From positions 1-7,407 of the forward strand of contig JBBDWJ010000073.1 of assembly GCA_040902925.1 (NCBI GenBank): 7,407 nucleotides of DNA. The letters are read 5' to 3'. A program made the position numbers and the translations under genes. The DNA is from JBBDWJ01 sp040902925. GTDB lineage: Bacteria > Acidobacteriota > Terriglobia > Bryobacterales > UBA6623. The notes under the pieces were generated by a model, which was not told the DNA's origin, searched no databases, and worked only from the letters and a program-made list of their open reading frames with translations. The first letter of the stretch is position 1; each line of letters begins with the position of its first letter. This document shows, one piece after another, positions 1 to 5,178 of the stretch.

Positions 1-1254
1 GATGTCGGCGATAGGCCTCTCGCGCGTGCGGATGCAGCGCAGGAAGTTCGCAACGTGGGTTTCGGTCGGCTCGAACGCTTGGTTGACCTCGGCTTCGGGC
101 GCCACGGCCGGCGGGAATTCCTGGGGCCTCTCAGGACGCTCGCCCGCAGCCTGCGCTTCGCGCCGCCGCCGCTCGGCCTCGGCGGAAAACGCCGGCAATT
201 CGCCCACCGGGTTCGGCGGCTGCGGCTCCGGCGGCTGCTCCGCGTAGATCTGATAGTACGGCGCGCGCCCGAAGTAGAGCGTCGCGTCGCTGCCGTGTAC
301 CAGAATGCCGCTGCTCTTGCCGAACATCGATTGCTCGCTGCCCAGGCGCAGCTCGAACGCCATTAGAAATTCGGGGTACTCGTAGGTCACGACCATCGTG
401 TCCGGCGTTTCGCGGTTGTCTTCCAGGTAGCCTTTGCGGCCGTAGGCGTGGACCGACCGCGGCGCGGTCTCTCCAAAGGCCATTTGCAGCAGGTCGATGA
501 TGTGGACGCCGATGTCGGTCAAATGGCCGCCGGCGTAATCCCAAAAATAGCGGAACGCCGACCAGCCGCCGCGCTCGACTTGAAAGCGGTTGTGGTTGAA
601 CGGGCGATACGGGGCGGGGCCGAGCCACAAGTCCCAGTCGAGACCGGCGGGCGGCGCGCCGTCGGCCGGGCTGCCGATACCGTGACGCGGTTCGAGTCCG
701 TATGTCCAGGTGCGAACGAACGTGACCGTGCCGAGCCGGCCGCTGCGCACAACTTCGCGCACCGTCGGCATGTGGCCCGAGGAACGGGTGAGTGTACCGA
801 CCTGCACGACCCGCTGGTACTTGCGAGCCGCCGCGACCATGATGGGCGCTTCGTCAACGCGCGTGCAGACCGGTTTTTCGACGTAGACGTCTTTGCCGGC
901 CTTGCAGGCTTCAACGGTCATCAGCGGATGCCAATGGTCGGGCGTCGAGATGCAAACAGCGTCGATGGATTTGTCACCCAGTACGTCGCGAAAATCCTTG
1001 ATCGATTTGGGTTCGTGACCCTGGCGGCGGGCTACCGCCACCGTGCGCTCGAGATGCGGCTGATACACGTCGCAGATGGCGGCGACGGCGATGTTCTCTT
1101 TCATCGCCGACTCCAGATTTCCGTTGCCCATGCGGCCGACACCGATGAATCCGAGCGCTACCCGGTCGTTGGCGCCCTTCACCTTGCCGGTGAACAGAGA
1201 GGTCGTCAGTGCTGCGCCGGCGCCCGCCAGGAAGGTTCTGCGATTGGTATCCAT
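1..1254 (-). CDS. Exported Gfo/Idh/MocA-family oxidoreductase (C-terminus cut by window edge)
   Basis: The 418 visible codons have no stop before the left edge, so the gene is partial at its 3' end. The ATG at 1254-1252 is preceded by AAAGGA 10 nt upstream. Seen in the protein: a twin-arginine signal-like N-terminus (NRRTFLAG, residues 4-11, then a small hydrophobic stretch); a Rossmann dinucleotide fingerprint G38-V-G-R-M-G43; the family motif EKP at 126-128, whose lysine (K127) is the usual catalytic or cofactor-contacting residue; and DIGVH at 247-251, giving the conserved Asp and His of the substrate site in the C-terminal domain. Family knowledge: these proteins bind NAD(P) and oxidise or reduce sugars, inositols and glycosides; some exported members (GH109-type) cleave glycosides by an NAD-dependent route. 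Substrate cannot be read from the sequence. Odd: residues about 337-396 form a Pro/Glu/Arg-rich low-complexity segment before the usual C-terminal motif (FLRCIRTRERP). The gene is divergent from the esterase gene and may share regulation with it. Family assignment is firm; function is not. Confidence 0.93.
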   Translation of the reverse strand, partial: MDTNRRTFLAGAGAALTTSLFTGKVKGANDRVALGFIGVGRMGNGNLESAMKENIAVAAICDVYQPHLERTVAVARRQGHEPKSIKDFRDVLGDKSIDAVCISTPDHWHPLMTVEACKAGKDVYVEKPVCTRVDEAPIMVAAARKYQRVVQVGTLTRSSGHMPTVREVVRSGRLGTVTFVRTWTYGLEPRHGIGSPADGAPPAGLDWDLWLGPAPYRPFNHNRFQVERGGWSAFRYFWDYAGGHLTDIGVHIIDLLQMAFGETAPRSVHAYGRKGYLEDNRETPDTMVVTYEYPEFLMAFELRLGSEQSMFGKSSGILVHGSDATLYFGRAPYYQIYAEQPPEPQPPNPVGELPAFSAEAERRRREAQAAGERPERPQEFPPAVAPEAEVNQAFEPTETHVANFLRCIRTRERPIADI

Positions 1255-1264
1255 GCCGCGGTGA

Positions 1265-1270
1265 TCCTTT
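1265..1270 (-). promoter_or_regulatory. Ribosome binding site of the oxidoreductase gene
   Basis: Read on the minus strand, AAAGGA lies 10 nt upstream of the ATG at 1254. This supports that ATG, which also places the twin-arginine motif at residues 4-6, where a Tat signal should begin. Confidence 0.6.
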
Positions 1271-1298
1271 CTCAGCGTTCGAAGACGCCCAGGACCCG

Positions 1299-1304
1299 AG
1301 TATA
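1299..1304 (-). promoter_or_regulatory. Candidate -10 box for the oxidoreductase gene
   Basis: The minus strand reads TATACT, matching five of six bases of the sigma-70 consensus TATAAT. It would place the transcription start near 1292 and give a leader of about 38 nt before the ATG at 1254, with the ribosome binding site inside it. The -35 region at 17-bp spacing is poor, so this is only a candidate. Confidence 0.3.
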
Positions 1305-1427
1305 CAACGTGGATCAGCCGGGTTCCGTGGCTTGCGGCCCTCGCGACGCCGCCGGCACGATAGCAGCGCCGCGCAACGGATGCGGTTGGCTAGACTACAC
1401 TCAAAGATCACCCGGAACAGCTCGTCC

Positions 1428-1433
1428 AAAGGA
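1428..1433 (+). promoter_or_regulatory. Ribosome binding site of the tandem hydrolase gene
   Basis: AAAGGA sits 5 nt before the ATG at 1439. It supports that start, which also yields a complete twin-arginine-like signal peptide. Confidence 0.65.
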
Positions 1434-1438
1434 ACCCT

Positions 1439-3640
1439 ATGCCTATCACCCGACGCAACGTGATCTCTGGAATGCTGGCGGCGCTGGCCGCTCCCCGCAT
1501 TCAAGCGCAGGAGCAAGTCGACTTTCTGCGGGATCTCTCTGAGTTCGAAGATATCCGGCAGATGCTGCCGGCCTATCTCAAGCAGCGCGCGCACGTGCTG
1601 CTCGCGGAGCGCAAGCGTACCGTGGACCAGATTTCAACGCAACAGCAGGTCGATGAGCGCAAGGCCTACGTGCGGCGAGTGATGACCGAAGCCGTCGGAG
1701 GCTTTCCGGAGCGCACGCCGCTGAATGCTCGCGTGACCGGCGTCGTCGAACGGCCCGATTACAAGATCGAGAAGGTCATCTTTGAGAGCCGCCCGAAGTT
1801 TTTCGTTACGGCCAACCTTTACGTGCCGAAGACGGGGCAGCCTCCTTACCCGAGCGTTCTATATCCACTCGGGCACGAGCGCGGCGGGAAGAGCCATACG
1901 ACTTGGCAGTACATGCTCGCGTCGCTCGCCAAGAAGGGATACGTGGCGCTGGCGTGGGACCCACTGGGCCAAGGCGAGCGCGCGCAAATCTACGACGAGG
2001 ATTTCGAGCAGCGCAAAGTCGTTCGCTCGACGACGGAACACAGCATCCTGGGCGTGCAATGCCTGCTGACGGGCGACAGCGTGGCGCAGTACACGATCTG
2101 GGACGGCCGCCGCGCGCTCGATTACTTGCTCTCGCGCCCTGAGGTCGACGCCTCGCGCATCGCCTGCACGGGAAATTCCGGCGGGGGGACGCATACCGCC
2201 TATATCTCGGCGCTCGAAGACCGCGTCCACGTCGCGATGCCGTCGTGTTATCTGACTTCGTGGGGGCATCTGCTCGACACGATCGGCCCTCAGGATGCGG
2301 AGCAGCTCCTGCTGCCGTGGATTGCGGCGGGTCTCGATCACGCCGACTTCATTTACGCGTTCGCGCCGCGGCCGTACCTGATGCTTTCCGCCGTGCGCGA
2401 CTTTTTTGCCATCGGCGGGGCGCGAGCAACGTTCGCGGAAGCGGAGCGGCTGTACGAGCGCCTCGGCGTGAGCGAAAAGGTTTCGATGTCGGAGGTCGAC
2501 CAGGGCCACGGCTATCACAAACCCAATCGCGAGGCCGCCTACAACTGGCTGGGCAAGGTGTTCAAGGGCGCGGAGGATCACGCTCCCGAACCCGAAGTCG
2601 AGATTGCGGCGTTCGAGGATTTGCGTTGCACCGAGACAGGCCAGGTGGCGACATCGCTTGGCGGCGAGACTGTGTTCACGCTTAACCGCAAGCGGGCAGC
2701 GGCGCTCGATCCGAAACTACCCGCCATCGGCAGCGCGTCGGATCTAGCTGCCTATCGTGAGGAATTGCGTGGCCGCGTGCGTCGCTTGAGCGCTTTCGAC
2801 TACAAGCGCGCAATACCAGAGATTCGACCCTATGGGGATATCGAACGCCCTGGGTATCGAATCGAAAAACTCGCCTACGTGAGCGAGCCGGGAATTCTCG
2901 TGCCGTCTTTGCTGTTTATTCCGGAGGGTAGTGCGGGTCCGCGGCCGGCAATCGTTTACGTCCATGGGAGAGGCAAATCCGCCGAAGCGTCGCCGGGCGG
3001 CGAGATCGAATGGCTTGCGCGGAAAGGCAACGTCGTGCTGGCGATCGACGCGCGCGGCATGGGAGAAACCGGCCGGCTCGACGATCGCAACGGCTCGGAC
3101 TTTCCTCGTTATTTCGGCGACTACGACAGCGCCATGACGTCGTTTCTGATCGGCAAGAGCCTCGTCGGTATGCGCGCCGCCGACATCCTGCGCGCCGTGG
3201 ATCTGTTAGCCGCTCGCAGCGAGGTTGATTCGAGCCGCGTTTCCGGCGTCGGCAAAGGCGACGGCGCGGTGCCGCTGCTCTACGCCGCCGCTCTCGACGA
3301 TCGTCTTCAAAAGTTGGCGTTTGAGCAGATGCTTGTTTCCTACCGTTCGGTCGTCGAGCAACCCCTACACCGCGGCGTTCTCGAAAGTATCATTCCCGGC
3401 GTGCTGCGGCAGTTTGATCTGCCTGATCTGCTTGCTGCGTTGATTCCGCGCGATGTGCTGCTGGTGAATGCGGTGAATCCTCTCGGAAATCGATTGTGGC
3501 CGGAACACGCCAAGACCGCGTATGCGGCGACCGCAGGCGCCTTTCAGCGCGCGGGCGCGGCCGATGCGTTTCGCATTGCGCGGCGGAAGGAAGAGGACGG
3601 GCCGGAGGCGGTGTACGGGCAGTGGGTTACCGGAGCCTGA
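1439..3640 (+). CDS. Exported tandem alpha/beta hydrolase, acetyl xylan esterase-like, second domain catalytically dead
   Basis: This 733-residue protein begins with a twin-arginine-like signal (TRRNVIS at 4-10, hydrophobic stretch to about 20, likely cleavage after IQA at 23). Two homologous alpha/beta-hydrolase domains follow, about residues 100-376 and 465-715. Domain 1 resembles acetyl xylan esterase/Abhydrolase_7-type proteins and keeps a full predicted triad: nucleophile Ser247 in GNSGGG, Asp321 in VRDFF, His357 in QGHGY. Domain 2 repeats the landmarks (ERPGYRIEK at 469-477 against ERPDYKIEK at 104-112; DARGMGE against DPLGQGE; EVDSSRV at 595-601 against EVDASRI at 235-241), but Gly607 replaces the Ser, Pro681 replaces the Asp, and no His remains after 690. 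Likely role: extracytoplasmic removal of acetyl or other ester groups from plant-type polysaccharide; the ester is not identifiable from sequence. The glycosidase gene begins 61 bp downstream and is probably in the same operon. A broader peptidase/esterase of this fold is the main alternative. Confidence 0.9.
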   Translation: MPITRRNVISGMLAALAAPRIQAQEQVDFLRDLSEFEDIRQMLPAYLKQRAHVLLAERKRTVDQISTQQQVDERKAYVRRVMTEAVGGFPERTPLNARVTGVVERPDYKIEKVIFESRPKFFVTANLYVPKTGQPPYPSVLYPLGHERGGKSHTTWQYMLASLAKKGYVALAWDPLGQGERAQIYDEDFEQRKVVRSTTEHSILGVQCLLTGDSVAQYTIWDGRRALDYLLSRPEVDASRIACTGNSGGGTHTAYISALEDRVHVAMPSCYLTSWGHLLDTIGPQDAEQLLLPWIAAGLDHADFIYAFAPRPYLMLSAVRDFFAIGGARATFAEAERLYERLGVSEKVSMSEVDQGHGYHKPNREAAYNWLGKVFKGAEDHAPEPEVEIAAFEDLRCTETGQVATSLGGETVFTLNRKRAAALDPKLPAIGSASDLAAYREELRGRVRRLSAFDYKRAIPEIRPYGDIERPGYRIEKLAYVSEPGILVPSLLFIPEGSAGPRPAIVYVHGRGKSAEASPGGEIEWLARKGNVVLAIDARGMGETGRLDDRNGSDFPRYFGDYDSAMTSFLIGKSLVGMRAADILRAVDLLAARSEVDSSRVSGVGKGDGAVPLLYAAALDDRLQKLAFEQMLVSYRSVVEQPLHRGVLESIIPGVLRQFDLPDLLAALIPRDVLLVNAVNPLGNRLWPEHAKTAYAATAGAFQRAGAADAFRIARRKEEDGPEAVYGQWVTGA

Positions 3641-3701
3641 AACTCTGGCCGGCTTCGACGATATCCGATACGACGCGCCGTCTGTCTTAGTGGCCGGCGA
3701 C
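3641..3701 (+). other. Short intergenic spacer within a probable operon
   Basis: These 61 bp separate the hydrolase stop from the first plausible glycosidase start. No hairpin followed by a T-tract and no clear promoter is visible, which fits co-transcription. The sequence GGCCGGC occurs twice, near each end of the spacer. Confidence 0.4.
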
Positions 3702-5162
3702 ATGGATGGGGATGAATCTTTGAGGCTATTCGATCGATCGCTTAAGGCGGCGGCTGTTGTTGTTTGCGCGCTCCATTTTGTTGCCGCCGGATGGGCACAG
3801 CGCGCCGACGACCCGAAGTGGAAGCTTGAAGTTTCCACGAATCAGCGGTTTTTCCAATATGGCGATGGCGCCCCTTTCTTCTGGCTCGCCGACACCGGCT
3901 GGTTGATGTTCAAGAAGCTCGACCGCGAAGAAACCGAGCGCTACCTCGACGATCGCCGCGCAAAGGGCTTCAACGTCGTGCAGGTTATGGTGTTGCACAC
4001 GGCGGGCGACGTAAACGCATACGGTAGCGCGGCGTTGATCGAGCAGAACCCGGGCCGTCCCAACGTAACGCCTGGCAGCGACTTGTCGAAAGAGGGCGAG
4101 TATGACTTCTGGGATCATGCCGATTGGATCGTTGATAGCGCCGCGAAGAAGGGCATCTACATCGGCATGGTGGCCGCCTGGGGCTCAGTCGCGCGCGGCG
4201 GTCATCTGAACGATCAGAACGTCGAGGCTTACACTCGGTTCCTGGCCGAACGCTACAAGGACCGGCCCAACATCATCTGGATCACGGGCGGCGATACGCA
4301 CGGCGACCGCGAGGCCGAAGTATGGCGCGCGATGGGCCGCACGTTCCAGGAACTTGATCCGTATCACCTGGTGACGTTTCATCCGTTTGGCCGCACGCAG
4401 TCTTCCACATGGTTCCATGCCGAGCCGTGGCTTGATTTCAACATGTTTCAATCGGGGCACCGCCGCTACGATCAGGACGACACTCCGAACGCCAAGGGCG
4501 AAGACAACTGGCGTTACGTGCTGGAGGACTATGCATTGCAGCCGCCTAAGCCGACCCTGGACGGCGAGCCTTCCTACGAAGGGATTCCGCAAGGTTTGCA
4601 CGACCCCAAGGAACCTTACTGGGACGATGCGGACGCACGCCGCTACGCCTACTGGCCGGTCTTCGCGGGGGCGGCGGGACATACGTATGGCCACAGCGCC
4701 GTGATGCAAATGCACAAGCCGGACTCCGGAAACGGCGCCTATGGCGTGCGGAAATTCTGGTACGACGCCATTGATGATCCGGGCGCGGGTCAGATGCTAT
4801 ATCTCAAGAGGCTGATGCTTTCGCGGCCCTACCACGAGCGAATTTCAGACCAGAGCCTCATCGCCGGCAACAATGGCGAGCGCTACGAGCACGTCATGGC
4901 AACACGCGGAGAGAGCTACGCTTTCGCGTACAGTTACAGCGGTGGTCCGTTTCGCGTGAAGATGGGCGTTATCTCAGGCGAACAGGTTCGCGCCTGGTGG
5001 TACGATCCCCGCGATGGCAGCGCGCGCGAGGCCGGTGTTTTCGCCAACCGGGGCGAACGGCAGTTTGATCCGCCGGGGGATCCGTCGCCGGGGAATGACT
5101 GGGTGTTGGTGCTTGACGATGCGGCGGCGGGTTTTTCCGCGCCCGGCGCTGCCGGGCAGTAG
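3702..5162 (+). CDS. Secreted DUF4038 apiosidase-like glycoside hydrolase (GH140-like)
   Basis: The product has 486 residues from the ATG at 3702. A Sec-type signal peptide is visible (basic region to Lys15, hydrophobic 16-30, likely cleavage after WA at 31-32). A TIM barrel of the apiosidase-like DUF4038 family follows: FFWLADTGW at 59-67, RRAKGFNVVQV at 85-95, GGDTH at 196-200, LDGEPSYE at 286-293 and GHTYGHSAV at 326-334. By analogy with GH140, Asp198 and Glu289 are the predicted acid/base and nucleophile. The C-terminus (about 395-475, WWYDPR at 432-437 and DWVLVLDD at 466-473) matches the collagen-binding-like beta domain often attached to DUF4038 barrels. The characterised GH140 enzyme cuts apiose linkages in rhamnogalacturonan II; the substrate here is inferred only. 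The frame stays open upstream to 3522, but that part overlaps the esterase gene and would precede the signal peptide. A TTG at 3720 (480 residues) is an equally good start because GGGG lies 8 nt before it and the signal peptide stays intact. Confidence 0.88.
   Translation: MDGDESLRLFDRSLKAAAVVVCALHFVAAGWAQRADDPKWKLEVSTNQRFFQYGDGAPFFWLADTGWLMFKKLDREETERYLDDRRAKGFNVVQVMVLHTAGDVNAYGSAALIEQNPGRPNVTPGSDLSKEGEYDFWDHADWIVDSAAKKGIYIGMVAAWGSVARGGHLNDQNVEAYTRFLAERYKDRPNIIWITGGDTHGDREAEVWRAMGRTFQELDPYHLVTFHPFGRTQSSTWFHAEPWLDFNMFQSGHRRYDQDDTPNAKGEDNWRYVLEDYALQPPKPTLDGEPSYEGIPQGLHDPKEPYWDDADARRYAYWPVFAGAAGHTYGHSAVMQMHKPDSGNGAYGVRKFWYDAIDDPGAGQMLYLKRLMLSRPYHERISDQSLIAGNNGERYEHVMATRGESYAFAYSYSGGPFRVKMGVISGEQVRAWWYDPRDGSAREAGVFANRGERQFDPPGDPSPGNDWVLVLDDAAAGFSAPGAAGQ
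3708..3711 (+). promoter_or_regulatory. Possible ribosome binding site for an alternative TTG start at 3720
   Basis: GGGG (inside GGATGGGGAT) lies 8 nt before an in-frame TTG at 3720. The ATG at 3702 has no comparable purine-rich motif before it. If TTG is used, the signal peptide starts with a short basic region (Arg-Leu-Phe-Asp-Arg) before the hydrophobic core, a more usual shape than the acidic MDGDES start. Confidence 0.4.
5141..5157. other. Perfect 7-bp hairpin at the end of the DUF4038 gene
   Basis: GCCCGGC-GCT-GCCGGGC can form a 7-bp GC stem with a 3-nt loop. It lies just before the stop codon at 5160-5162, in the convergent zone. No T-tract follows it on either strand (on the plus strand TTTTT precedes it, which reads as A on the minus strand), so it is not a classical intrinsic terminator. 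It may slow transcription from either side or be a by-product of GC-rich coding sequence. Confidence 0.3.
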
Positions 5163-5178
5163 CGAAATCTTCCAAAGA

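Larger units (their letters stand above)
1255..1438. promoter_or_regulatory. Divergent intergenic region with promoters for both directions
   Basis: These 184 bp separate the starts of two divergent genes, so promoters for both should lie here. A good minus-strand -10 candidate is present near 1299-1304. For the plus strand the best -10-like hexamers are the overlapping TAGACT (1391-1396) and TACACT (1396-1401), about 40 bp before the ATG, but neither has a convincing -35 box. A near-identical 10-mer, GATCA(G/C)CCGG, occurs at 1312-1321 and 1406-1415 in the same orientation, 94 bp apart. No open reading frame of its own and no RNA gene is visible here. Confidence 0.55.

Noticed and set aside
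448..1542. A 364-codon plus-strand open frame antisense to the oxidoreductase
   Set aside because: It is a GC-rich shadow: the minus strand here encodes a clear Gfo/Idh/MocA protein with all family motifs, while the plus-strand translation has no recognisable domain and runs into the start of the hydrolase gene.
1859..2581. A 240-codon minus-strand open frame inside the hydrolase gene
   Set aside because: The Arg-rich translation lacks any domain, and the plus strand here encodes the catalytic Ser, Asp and His of the esterase.
3522..3701. Extension of the DUF4038 gene upstream to an ATG at 3522
   Set aside because: It overlaps the last 119 bp of the hydrolase gene, adds an Arg-rich low-complexity segment, and would bury the signal peptide about 75 residues inside the protein.
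5141..5157. Intrinsic terminator for the plus-strand operon
   Set aside because: The stem is good but lies before the stop codon and is not followed by a run of T on either strand.
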